Source: Pseudomonas graminis
GTDB taxonomy: Bacteria > Pseudomonadota > Gammaproteobacteria > Pseudomonadales > Pseudomonadaceae
Length of the DNA: 64,000 bases
Reading direction: 5' to 3'
Assembly (NCBI RefSeq): GCF_001705435.1
Contig: NZ_MDEN01000062.1
Span: 62,001 to 126,000, forward strand
In this document: one piece after another, positions 18,518-25,806 of the stretch
Layout: every line of letters starts with the position of its first letter
Position numbering within the stretch: position 1 is the first letter of the stretch
Notes under the pieces: model-generated
Database searches by the model: none
Seen by the model: only the letters and a program-made list of their open reading frames with translations
Told to the model about the DNA's origin: nothing
Translations under genes and position numbers: made by a program

Positions 18518-18859
18518 ATGAAAAAGATTGCCGCCGTTGTCAGCGTGATTGCTCTGCTTGCCGTAACCGCCGTCAGGGCCGATCAGGCGGAGGACGTCAA
18601 ACAGATGCATGAGGCCTACCAGCAATCGATGGGCGCCATGAAAGACGACATGCATCACGGGATGATGAGCGACGACCCTGACGTTGCCTTCGCGGCGGGC
18701 ATGCTGCCTCACCACGAAGGCGCAGTGGAGATGGCGAAGATCGAGCTCAAATACGGCAAGGATCCGGAGATGCTGGAACTGGCCCGCAAGATTGTGGCGG
18801 CGCAGGCGGCGGAAATTGCGCAGATGAAGGCCTGGCTGAAAGCGCATCCGGCCAAGTAA
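18518..18859 (+). CDS. DUF305 periplasmic protein, probable copper stress
   Basis: An exported 113-residue protein. The signal peptide MKKIAAVVSVIALLAVTAVRA probably ends after Ala-Asp at about residue 22. The mature part is a four-helix, DUF305 (ferritin-like) domain rich in Met and His: MHHGMM near 46-51, and the family motif AAGMLPHHEGAVEMAK. Such residues suit binding of copper(I) or silver. The CueR-type promoter just upstream supports induction by copper, and related DUF305 proteins such as cyanobacterial CopM bind copper. It is monocistronic here, followed by a 20-bp palindrome. Confidence 0.85.
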   Translation: MKKIAAVVSVIALLAVTAVRADQAEDVKQMHEAYQQSMGAMKDDMHHGMMSDDPDVAFAAGMLPHHEGAVEMAKIELKYGKDPEMLELARKIVAAQAAEIAQMKAWLKAHPAK

Positions 18860-18873
18860 AGCGGCAAAACCCT

Positions 18874-18893
18874 GCGCCCCTGATCAGGGGCGC
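18874..18893. terminator. 20-bp perfect palindrome between convergent genes
   Basis: GCGCCCCTGATCAGGGGCGC is self-complementary over its full length. It lies between the convergent DUF305 and GNAT genes. Read on the minus strand it is followed shortly by TTTT, so it may be a weak terminator for the GNAT gene. On the plus strand no T-run follows. It could also be a protein-binding site. Confidence 0.45.
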
Positions 18894-18946
18894 TGATGTC
18901 CGCCCATGCGGCGTGGCAGGGCAACGCAGGCGCTGCTGCGTGCGCA

Positions 18947-19381
18947 TCAACCCGTGATGTTCGAGTCGATTTTCTTGCCCATGCTGATGCGCGGTTCGGT
19001 TGAGTAACCCACAGACTCATAGAACGCCTGGACGCTGGCATTGATGCTGACGATCTGCAGGTTGATTTTCATGCACCCCTGCAATGTCAGGGCGTGCTCG
19101 GCATGACGAACCAACTGCACGCCCACGCCTTTTCTGCGATGTGAGGGGTGCACCGCCACCGCATACAGCCATCCACGGTGCCCGTCGTACCCGGCCAGAA
19201 CAGTACCCACCACCTCATTGTCCGTCAGGGCGACAAAGAACAGACCGTCCGCAACGGCCAGCTTTTTGTCGATGGCGAGGCCGGGCGTGTTATGGGCGGT
19301 TTCGTAGCCGAATACAGCGTTCCAGAGTTCGATCACGGCCTGGCGATGCAGCGCGTCGGAGTAGTTGGTAATGGCAACCAT
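18947..19381 (-). CDS. GNAT family N-acetyltransferase
   Basis: A 144-residue single-domain GNAT acetyltransferase. The acetyl-CoA loop is RRKGVGVQL in motif A (HPSHRRKGVGVQLVRHAE); the preceding strand WLYAVAVHP and the C-terminal NASVQAFYESVGY motif B are typical. The start is ATG 19381, preceded by AGGAG-like bases (GGAGCCTGACC). It transfers acetyl from acetyl-CoA to an amine; the acceptor cannot be told. It is transcribed alone, divergent from the GlcG-like gene. Confidence 0.88.
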   Translation of the reverse strand: MVAITNYSDALHRQAVIELWNAVFGYETAHNTPGLAIDKKLAVADGLFFVALTDNEVVGTVLAGYDGHRGWLYAVAVHPSHRRKGVGVQLVRHAEHALTLQGCMKINLQIVSINASVQAFYESVGYSTEPRISMGKKIDSNITG

Positions 19382-19568
19382 GGTCAGGCTCCTTATTCAG
19401 CGGTAGTGGGCGAAGGGATTTTCTGCGCTGGCACTCGCGACTTATCGTCCCGAGACCAGTGCCAGCCGACAGGCCAGCAATACCGAGAGATCAATCATCA
19501 CGTCTCTTTTTTTCGATTTTCACCACGTGCGTCGCGCCTACACCAAACACACTTTCGAGATTTGAACG

Positions 19569-20003
19569 ATGAGCTCTTTGACTCCGCTTTACATCAGCGC
19601 CGCCACTGTTTGTAGAACAGCCCCCGAGGCGCTCGCCTATGCAGCCATTGGCGCTGCTGAAAAAATGGGGATTGCCGTTTCCGTGGCTGTTGTCGATGCA
19701 GGTGGCGCCATGAAATGGTTCTCCCGGTCAGATCAGGCGCCTTTTCTGACCGCCGACGCTGCCATCGATAAAGCCTGGACAGCGGCCTCTTACGGTTATC
19801 CGACCCATGTGTGGAATGAGTACCTCGCCGATCCAAAGCTTCAGCCCTTGTCCAAGCTCCCTCGATTCCTCGCGCTTGGGGGTGGATACCCGCTCATTAG
19901 CAGCGGCAAGCTGACCGGCGGCATTGGTGTCTCTGGCGGCACCTATCTGCAGGATCAGCAGATTGCCGAGGCAGCCATTCGGGCGATCGGGTTCGACCTG
20001 TAA
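19569..20003 (+). CDS. GlcG/HbpS family heme-binding-like protein
   Basis: A 144-residue cytosolic protein of the GlcG/HbpS (DUF336) family. Marks are the strand VSVAVVDAGGAMKWFSR, the segment SKLPRFLALGGGYPL and the glycine-rich end SGKLTGGIGVSGGTYLQDQQIAEAAI. The family forms oligomers that bind heme or small ligands and often sits beside catabolic genes as an accessory protein. No signal peptide is visible, unlike secreted HbpS of Streptomyces. It stands alone between two minus-strand genes; its partner is unknown. Confidence 0.88.
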   Translation: MSSLTPLYISAATVCRTAPEALAYAAIGAAEKMGIAVSVAVVDAGGAMKWFSRSDQAPFLTADAAIDKAWTAASYGYPTHVWNEYLADPKLQPLSKLPRFLALGGGYPLISSGKLTGGIGVSGGTYLQDQQIAEAAIRAIGFDL

Positions 20004-20025
20004 CCGGTATGAATGGGTCGATTGA

Positions 20026-20688
20026 TCAGTGGCGCCAAGACCCGTGTGGCAATTCCACGTGCCTTTGAGCCTTGGCCAGCGCGGCCTTCAGCGCCTCCTT
20101 GCTTAACGGAATGCAGTAAGCGGGCTTGGCCCGTTCGAATCGCCAGCTTTCATCGAGGTTGCCGGCGTCGACCGCGTCAAATCCCACCTCGTCCAGTAGC
20201 CGGACGGCCAGCGCCTTCGCCCCAGGGTCATCGGCGGCCACCGGCAAGGCACGTCGGTCGTGCGCTTTAACTGGGCGAGCATCGCGCATCAGGTCATCGG
20301 CCAGGATCGCATTGAACACCTTCACCACATGGGCGCGAGGCAGATGCTCGGCGAGCAGCCGGCTGGTGGTGGTTTCGAACCTGTCCAGCGCCGGGATAGG
20401 GCCATCCTGGTCGGGATAGTAGTTGTTGGCATCCAGCACCGTTTTACCCGCAAGCCATTCGGCGGGCAGGGTGGGGTAGTGCTTGAAGGGAATCGCCACG
20501 AGAACAACATCGCCAAAGCGTGTCGCATCTTGGATGGTGCCAATTTGAGCCTGCGGGATCTCGGTGGCCACATTTTCCAGGGTTTCAGGCCCGCGCGAAT
20601 TGCTGATCATGACTTCATGGCCAGCCGTGATGAACAACTGCGCCACTGCGCGCCCGATGAAGCCTGCCCCGATGATGCCGATGCGCAT
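20026..20688 (-). CDS. NADPH-dependent F420-type reductase
   Basis: A 220-residue Rossmann protein of the NADP oxidoreductase, coenzyme F420-dependent family. GIIGAGFIG near residue 4 and the NADP-selecting SNSRG loop (residues 29-33) bind the cofactor; VKVFNAILADDLM is the family's conserved middle motif. Pseudomonas lacks F420, so these proteins probably use NADP(H) with another acceptor. ATG 20688 is chosen because GGAG lies seven bases upstream. It diverges from the LysR gene, the usual layout for a LysR regulator and its target. Confidence 0.88.
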   Translation of the reverse strand: MRIGIIGAGFIGRAVAQLFITAGHEVMISNSRGPETLENVATEIPQAQIGTIQDATRFGDVVLVAIPFKHYPTLPAEWLAGKTVLDANNYYPDQDGPIPALDRFETTTSRLLAEHLPRAHVVKVFNAILADDLMRDARPVKAHDRRALPVAADDPGAKALAVRLLDEVGFDAVDAGNLDESWRFERAKPAYCIPLSKEALKAALAKAQRHVELPHGSWRH

Positions 20689-20721
20689 GTGATAACTCCG
20701 ATGATGTGCTGGAAGCGGCCA

Positions 20722-20758
20722 TGATGATTGCGAACCAGCGGCAGATAAATAATCATCA
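20722..20758. promoter_or_regulatory. Inverted repeat in the LysR/reductase intergenic region
   Basis: TGATGATT (20722-20729) and AATCATCA (20751-20758) are exact inverted copies 21 bases apart, in the 103-base gap between the divergent reductase and LysR genes. Position and symmetry fit a LysR-type binding region, but the long gap is atypical. Confidence 0.35.
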
Positions 20759-20791
20759 GGCACATAGTCTCGCTACCAGGAGTGTTGAATC

Positions 20792-21679
20792 ATGGACCGT
20801 CTCAGCAGCATGGAAGCCTTCGTCACGGCGGCGGAGTGCGGGTCTTACGCCAAAGCGGCCGAGCGAATGGGGCTGTCGCCGCAGATGGTCGCCAAACACG
20901 TCGCTGCGCTAGAGCATCGGCTCGGCGCGCGGTTGCTGAACCGCACCACTCGACGCCAGAGCCTGACCGAACTGGGCCAGGCGTATCTGGAGCGTTGCAA
21001 ACACATTCTCAGTGAAGCGAGAGCGGCGGATTCCCTTGGGGAGATGATGAATGACACCCCGCGCGGCAAGCTGAAAATCAGCGCGCCCATCACCTTCGGC
21101 TCCTCTCGCCTCATGCCCTTCGTCACGACATTCCTGCGGCTGCACCCCGAGATTGAAATCGATCTGCAGTTGACCGATCGCTTCGTTGATCTGGTGGAGG
21201 AGGGGTTTGACATCGCATTCAGGATCGGCCCGGTGGAGGTGTCCAGCCTGACCGCCCGGCCGTTGGCGCCTTACCAACTGGTGGCCTGCGCGGCGCCTGG
21301 CTATCTGGCAGAACGCGGTGTGCCGCAACGTCCGCAGGACCTGAGCCAGCATGAGTGCCTGGGCTACGCCTGGTGGTCGCAGCCGACTGACCGCGAGTGG
21401 GTGTTCTGCAAGGGCTCGACGGTGGCGCGGGTTCAGGTGGCCAGTCGATTGAGGGTCAACGAGAGCCGCGCGCTGCTCTCGGCCGCGCTGGACGGCTTCG
21501 GCATCGTGCTCGGCCCGCTGATATTCCTGGAGCCTGCCTTGCGCAGTGGCGAGCTGGTGCGAGTATTGCCTGACTATGAGGCGCCGAGCCGGCCCCTGCA
21601 TATGCTGTACACCGGCAGCCGGCAGCGAACGGCCAAGCTGCGCCGGTTTATTGATGCGGCGCTGCTGCGGTTCGGTTGA
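20792..21679 (+). CDS. LysR family transcriptional regulator
   Basis: A 295-residue LysR regulator. The N-terminal winged helix (residues 1-60) has the HTH segment GSYAKAAERMGLSPQMVAKHVAALEHRLG, a typical CrgA/DhaR-like subgroup pattern. The effector domain starts near residue 90 (GKLKISAPITFG) with a DIAFRIG segment. It diverges from the F420-type reductase and probably controls it. Its 3' end overlaps the predicted tail of the convergent membrane protein. Confidence 0.9.
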   Translation: MDRLSSMEAFVTAAECGSYAKAAERMGLSPQMVAKHVAALEHRLGARLLNRTTRRQSLTELGQAYLERCKHILSEARAADSLGEMMNDTPRGKLKISAPITFGSSRLMPFVTTFLRLHPEIEIDLQLTDRFVDLVEEGFDIAFRIGPVEVSSLTARPLAPYQLVACAAPGYLAERGVPQRPQDLSQHECLGYAWWSQPTDREWVFCKGSTVARVQVASRLRVNESRALLSAALDGFGIVLGPLIFLEPALRSGELVRVLPDYEAPSRPLHMLYTGSRQRTAKLRRFIDAALLRFG

Positions 21680-22182
21680 GCGCTTCGTGCAGGTGGGCGC
21701 CGCGCTTGGTTCGAGGACTCAGCTATTCCGTTTAGTGCCCCCCCGGACGACGCTGGCGCCTGTTTCTCCCTCTGGCTGGCTTGTCCTGAATGCCAGACCG
21801 GCCAGACCTGTGCAACAACAAACAGCACCTCGAAAACCGTAAACCCGAGAATCAGAAAACTCGCTCCCTGAGCGACTGCATAAAGCTGCCAGGCCGCAAA
21901 CAGCGCCCTTGCCAGTGCGTCGTATAACCCGACGCGACGGCTCGGTTGCGCGAGGCGCCACAACGACCAGACCACCACCACGCTGCCAAGCAGATTGGCG
22001 AACAGCATCCCGTTGACGTCCAGCACAGGCACGGGCCGCTCCAGTGCCAGAGCGGCCGAAAGCGCGGCAAAGGCGCTGAACACCCATGTTGCAGTCCAGG
22101 GCGTCATGAAGCCTGCCGTCATTATCAAGTCGTAAACGGCGCTGCCTCTGACAAGGTGCCTGTTGGTCTTTGCGTTGATCAT
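21574..22182 (-). CDS. Small four-helix membrane protein with questionable C-terminal tail
   Basis: Conserved-looking inner-membrane protein with four hydrophobic segments within its first 130 residues (LIMTAGFMTPWTATWVFSAF; LLGSVVVVWSLWRLA; ALFAAWQLYAVAQGA; FLILGFTVFEVLFVVAQ). ATG 22182 is preferred over 22188 because GAGGG lies six bases upstream of it. The remaining roughly 65 residues are Arg/Ser/Ala-rich, unlike a membrane protein, and run 106 bases into the LysR gene. A run of seven C (21738-21744) lies just before this tail; one extra base there would end the protein at 21719. The function is unknown. The MerR gene diverges from it. Confidence 0.65.
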   Translation of the reverse strand: MINAKTNRHLVRGSAVYDLIMTAGFMTPWTATWVFSAFAALSAALALERPVPVLDVNGMLFANLLGSVVVVWSLWRLAQPSRRVGLYDALARALFAAWQLYAVAQGASFLILGFTVFEVLFVVAQVWPVWHSGQASQREKQAPASSGGALNGIAESSNQARRPPARSAQPNRSSAASINRRSLAVRCRLPVYSICRGRLGAS

Positions 22183-22208
22183 GATCATCCCTCAGAGTTG
22201 AGCCCGCA

Positions 22209-22239
22209 GGCTAAAGCCTGGTCTTAGGTCCAGAGTCAA
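22209..22239 (-). promoter_or_regulatory. MerR-type promoter for the membrane protein gene
   Basis: On the minus strand TTGACT (22234-22239) is followed, after 19 bases, by TTAGCC (22209-22214). The spacer carries the partial dyad CTGG-8-CCAG. The over-long spacer with a central dyad is the MerR-family arrangement. It lies between the divergent merR-like gene and the membrane protein, which suggests that regulator acts here. Confidence 0.45.
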
Positions 22240-22256
22240 CGTGAGCATTGAACGTT

Positions 22257-22631
22257 ATGAAAATAGGTGAAGTGGCACTGCACGCTGGCGTGTCTGTGGA
22301 CGCGTTGCGGTTTTATGAGGAGAAAGGCCTGATCAAGCCCCGGCGCAGTGCCAATGGCTACCGGCATTATCCGCAGGAGACCCTGCAGCTGGTGGGGTAC
22401 ATCAAGCTGGCGCAGCAACTGGGGTTTTCGCTGAAGGAGATCGGCGAAAACCTGCCGTTGCTGTGGAACAGCGAGCAGGTCTCCAGCGACCTGCTCGCTC
22501 GATTATTCAGCGAGAAAATCGCGTTGCTGGACGAGCGCATCGGGCAGATGCACGCGCTGCGCAATCTGTTGGCCGAGCGGGCCGGGCAGGTCTGTCCGCT
22601 GTTGGGCAATGGCGCCGCTGACTCGCCCTGA
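22257..22631 (+). CDS. MerR family transcriptional regulator
   Basis: A 124-residue MerR regulator. The winged-helix start MKIGEVALHAGVSVDALRFYEEKGLI and the second motif RSANGYRHYPQETLQLVGYIKLAQQLGFSLKEI are clear. A dimerisation helix follows (LARLFSEKIALLDERIGQMHALRNLL). One cysteine (QVCPLLG) sits in the short C-terminal tail, so metal or redox sensing is possible but not shown. ATG 22257 is chosen because family members start MKIGE; a TTG at 22248 is an alternative. It diverges from the small membrane protein. Confidence 0.9.
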   Translation: MKIGEVALHAGVSVDALRFYEEKGLIKPRRSANGYRHYPQETLQLVGYIKLAQQLGFSLKEIGENLPLLWNSEQVSSDLLARLFSEKIALLDERIGQMHALRNLLAERAGQVCPLLGNGAADSP

Positions 22632-22675
22632 AGGGGGCATCACCTGGCAATGCCCGGCCGTCCCTAACGCCGCTT

Positions 22676-23854
22676 TCAGTCGCACAGCGCCTGGCTGCGA
22701 CGCATCGCTATCGGCCGCACCAGGCTCAGCAATCCTGCCAGGGCCATGGCCGCACCGACCCAGAGCGGCGAGCGCAAACCCAGGCCTGCGTCGATCGTCA
22801 CACCGCCCGCCCAGCTACCGAACGCCAGCCCGGCGGTGATGACCGAGGTGTGCATGATGTTCACCAGCGCGCCGGGCTCGGCCGCTTTCATGACGCGCGC
22901 CACCATCGCAGGATTCAGTGCCACACCGGTCAGTCCGAGGGCAAGGAAGCACATCAGGTTGAGCCACAGATGATCCCCGGCCAGGGCGAAGCCCGATAAC
23001 GCCAGCACCATGATTGCCAAGCCCCAGCCGACGATCGCCATCATGTAGCGATCCGCCAGCCGGCCCACCACCCAGTTGCCCAGCACGTTCGCGACGCCGT
23101 ACAGCGCCAGCAGCGGTGCGACGAATTTCGGCGCGACGCCGACTTCCTGAATCAAAATGGGCGTGCAATAGCTGAAGGCGGCAAACGTAGCGCCGATGAT
23201 CAACCCGCTGGTGACGTACGCCGCCCAGAGGGGCGGGTTATTCATGTCGGCGACTTGTTGGCGCAGTGGCGGTTCGCTGCCGTTGGCGCTCGCCGGCAGG
23301 CGCTTGCTCGCCAGCACCGTGCACAGCATCGCCAGCACCACCACCAGCCAGGCGCTCGCACGCCAGCCAAAGTGTTGCTCGACCCCTGTAGTCAGCGGCA
23401 CGCCTACGACCGGGGACAGCATCAGCCCGGCAAGGACCACCGACACCGCCCGACCGCGACGTTCCGGCGTCACGAGGCCTGCGCACACCGTCATGCACAA
23501 ACCGATGCAGACGGCACTGGAGATGCCCATGACCACGCGAGCAGCAGCGAGCACCAGATAACTTTGCGCGGCCGCTGCGACTGCGCCGGCGACCACATAA
23601 CAGACGAGCAGCGCGATCAAAGAGCGTTTGTTGCTGACGCCTTTTGACAGCAGCAGGACGGTCACAAGCGGGCCGCCGATCGCCATGCCCAAGGCGTAAA
23701 AGGCGATCAGGTTGCCGACCTGGGCGAGACTGACCGAGAACGCGTCGGCCAGTGCCGGCATCATGCCGGCGACCATGAACTCGGCCGTCACCAGCGAGAA
23801 AATCGTCAGGCCCAGAAGGTAGACGGTGGAGGGGAGCTTGCTGCGGCTGGACAT
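22676..23854 (-). CDS. MFS efflux transporter (DHA1 type)
   Basis: A 392-residue major facilitator with twelve predicted membrane segments. The N-terminal run TIFSLVTAEFMVAGMMPALADAFSVSLAQVGNLIAFYALGMAIGGP is typical of the AraJ/PbuE/CmlA-type proton-driven drug or metabolite exporters, and helix 5 has the antiporter-like GLMLSPVVGVPL. It stands alone, convergent with the merR gene. The exported compound is unknown. Confidence 0.88.
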   Translation of the reverse strand: MSSRSKLPSTVYLLGLTIFSLVTAEFMVAGMMPALADAFSVSLAQVGNLIAFYALGMAIGGPLVTVLLLSKGVSNKRSLIALLVCYVVAGAVAAAAQSYLVLAAARVVMGISSAVCIGLCMTVCAGLVTPERRGRAVSVVLAGLMLSPVVGVPLTTGVEQHFGWRASAWLVVVLAMLCTVLASKRLPASANGSEPPLRQQVADMNNPPLWAAYVTSGLIIGATFAAFSYCTPILIQEVGVAPKFVAPLLALYGVANVLGNWVVGRLADRYMMAIVGWGLAIMVLALSGFALAGDHLWLNLMCFLALGLTGVALNPAMVARVMKAAEPGALVNIMHTSVITAGLAFGSWAGGVTIDAGLGLRSPLWVGAAMALAGLLSLVRPIAMRRSQALCD

Positions 23855-23956
23855 GGGGTTCCCGAGGGGTAAAGAAGGCCGGCTACCCTAGGGATTGAGA
23901 CGGGGCAGGTCAACAGGCAATCAAGTCACTGTCCCGGGAAAACAGTGGCGGTTGCA

Positions 23957-24514
23957 TCATCCCGAGGCCCGCGCTTGCATCGCCAGCCATTCCTCGCGGG
24001 TCAATTCCCAGAGTTCTTGAACCATCGGACCCGAGACGAAATGGCCGTCCCGGCGCTCGATCAGTCGCATGCCTTCGCGCTGAGAAATCCTTCGCGAGGC
24101 ATCATTGCCCGCCGCCTTGGGCACCTGCATCACTGGCCGCTGCAGCGTTTCGAACCAGAAGGCGTTGACCACCTCGCACGCCTCCTGGATATAGCCCTGG
24201 CCGCGCCACTGCGGCGCGAGCCAGAAACCCCTGTGGTTTTTGAGCTGATCGTGCAGGCTGATGCAGCCGATCACCCGCGCCGGTTCGCCGATCAGGCGTA
24301 TCGTCCAGTGCCATTCGCTTCCCTCTGCCGCAGCAGGAAGCGCGACGTCGCGGATGTAGGTCAGTGCGCCGTCTTCGGGATAGGGCCATGGCACATGGCT
24401 GTCCAGATACCGGACCACGTCCCACTGGGGAAACACCTGTTGAATCGCGGGCGCATCTGTCAACAGCAGCGGGGCGAGTATCAGTCGAGCCGTGTGGAGC
24501 GTGGGGCTGTCCAT
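23957..24514 (-). CDS. RimJ/RimL-type GNAT acetyltransferase
   Basis: A 185-residue GNAT protein of the RimJ/RimL class. It starts TARLILAPLLLTDAPAI, shows the strand ARVIGCISLHD, and has the acetyl-CoA loop WRGQGYIQEACEVVNAF. ATG 24514 is used because GGGAG precedes it by eight bases; the longer frame to 24652 looks non-coding. The late NDASRRISQREGM segment is the usual motif B. It acetylates an unknown N-terminus or small amine. Confidence 0.87.
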   Translation of the reverse strand: MDSPTLHTARLILAPLLLTDAPAIQQVFPQWDVVRYLDSHVPWPYPEDGALTYIRDVALPAAAEGSEWHWTIRLIGEPARVIGCISLHDQLKNHRGFWLAPQWRGQGYIQEACEVVNAFWFETLQRPVMQVPKAAGNDASRRISQREGMRLIERRDGHFVSGPMVQELWELTREEWLAMQARASG

Positions 24515-24780
24515 GTGGGTTTCTCCCTGCAAACAGTGCAGCGACATTGATGCCCTATTCATTGGGCAGAGAACAAGCGTCCGGCCACTGGCTCCCGGAC
24601 ATTGTTGATCGCCAGCTTCTGGTCTCGGCTGTTGCTCCGCTGGCAAGCACACGAAAGTCGATGGGAGCGTATGGCACCTGATCCGATCGAACTCCTCCGA
24701 ATCAGTCCCGGTCTGAGCATGACGGATGCACCGTCACCCTTTATTCATTAAATGGCACTCGTCTGCCAGAGGATCTGATC

Positions 24781-25095
24781 ATGCTCGGAAAGAAATACCT
24801 CCCTCATCTGCTGTTCACCGCCGTATGCGCCGTCAGCAGCTTTTCGTACGCTGCCGAACAGCCAAGCGTGACGATGGATCGGCCGGGAGCAGGGGTCAAG
24901 GAAATCAAGGAAGGCGATAACGCCCCTGACCAGTACCAACGTCCGAGCCTCGCCGTTAAAGACTGGCGCGCACGCCACCTGACTGCACCGGACAAGAACC
25001 AGCAGTGGGTGGAAATCAAGGACAAATACGCGTTGATTGACATCCCTACCGGGACGATCAAACAGATGGTGCCGAAGGCCAAGGGGCACAAGTAA
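24781..25095 (+). CDS. RcnB-like periplasmic protein
   Basis: A 104-residue exported protein. The signal peptide (LPHLLFTAVCAVSSFSYAAEQ) ends near residue 25. The mature part has the RcnB-family pattern: KEGDNAPDQYQ, VKDWRARHLTAPDKNQQWVEIKDKYALIDIPTGTIKQMV. RcnB proteins help nickel/cobalt efflux or envelope homeostasis. AGAGG lies upstream of the ATG. It is monocistronic; a small stem (TGACGG-ATGCA-CCGTCA, 24720-24736) lies before it. It is not near the RcnR/DmeF genes at 49-50 kb. Confidence 0.8.
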   Translation: MLGKKYLPHLLFTAVCAVSSFSYAAEQPSVTMDRPGAGVKEIKEGDNAPDQYQRPSLAVKDWRARHLTAPDKNQQWVEIKDKYALIDIPTGTIKQMVPKAKGHK

Positions 25096-25150
25096 CGCCG
25101 TTGGCTGAGACCCCATTTCTCAGTCAACGAATGAAGGCGTGACGTCTGAC

Positions 25151-25244
25151 GCCTTCCCGGCTAAAGCCGGTCCTACAGTGGGCTCACCGCTAGCCTGACT
25201 AGATGTGTGTGGTCTGGTAGGACCGGCTTTAGCCGGGAAGAGGC
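25151..25244. repeat. REPIN: inverted pair of REP elements
   Basis: GCCTTCCCGGCTAAAGCCGG (from 25151) and its inverted copy CCGGCTTTAGCCGGGAAG (25223-25240) are each flanked by TCCTAC/GTAGGA, with about 40 bases between the units. This is the mobile REP doublet typical of Pseudomonas. The right-hand unit reaches into the DinB gene and supplies its stop codon. Confidence 0.9.
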
Positions 25245-25806
25245 CTGTCGGCGGCCCTCAAGGGCAAATCCCCATCCAGATAAAATTCATCCAGTTGTGG
25301 CGGTGATATGCGGGTACCGGACAGCATGGCGTGAACCTGTCCACGGTGGTGAATCTGATGCTGGAATAAGTGCAGCAGCAAGCGATCCACCTGTTCAGGA
25401 ATAATGCCTGCTGCCCGCACCACGCGCGCTCGACTGCTCAAGACGTCCTCACTCAAGCCTTCGCAATAGGTGACAAGTCGGGCGTCGGCCCCGGATTGGA
25501 GCTGGACCAGTTGCTGAATCGACAGATTCTCGGGCAGGTTCTGTCGTTGGCCCTTCAGATCAAACGTCAGTGCCGCCAGGTAAAACTGATCGACATCAAG
25601 AATGTGCCGCAATGTCAGCTCGATCGAGGGAAAAAACCTGTTCGCGGCGCCAGGTATTCTTCGTCGCTTAAGCCAAGGCATGCCGAGAGCAAGCGCCGGT
25701 TAGACCATTGATTATTGTGTGCCTGCGCCAGATAGCTGTTCATCCGAGGGCCCCGTGTAGATGGCTGGAACGACAAATCGTATTGAATGTGCGGGCGGTC
25801 AGTCAC
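25229..25806 (-). pseudogene. DinB-like protein gene with a frameshift
   Basis: Two frames together make one DinB/YfiT-type protein of about 190 residues. The first (GTG 25806, or ATG 25743 giving MNSYLAQAHNNQWSNRRLL) reads to APRTGFFP. The second continues SIELTLRHILDVDQFYLAAL and includes the metal-type histidines of HLFQHQIHHRGQVHAML. The junction is a run of six A (25631-25636, six T on the coding strand); seven would join the frames exactly. It may be a true mutation, a slippery tract or a sequencing error. The stop codon lies inside a REP unit. The GTG overlaps the AraC stop, so the two were an operon. Confidence 0.8.

Noticed and set aside
22635..22655. Stem GGGCAT/ATGCCC after the MerR gene
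   Set aside because: The stem is short, with a nine-base loop and no T-run; too weak to call a terminator.
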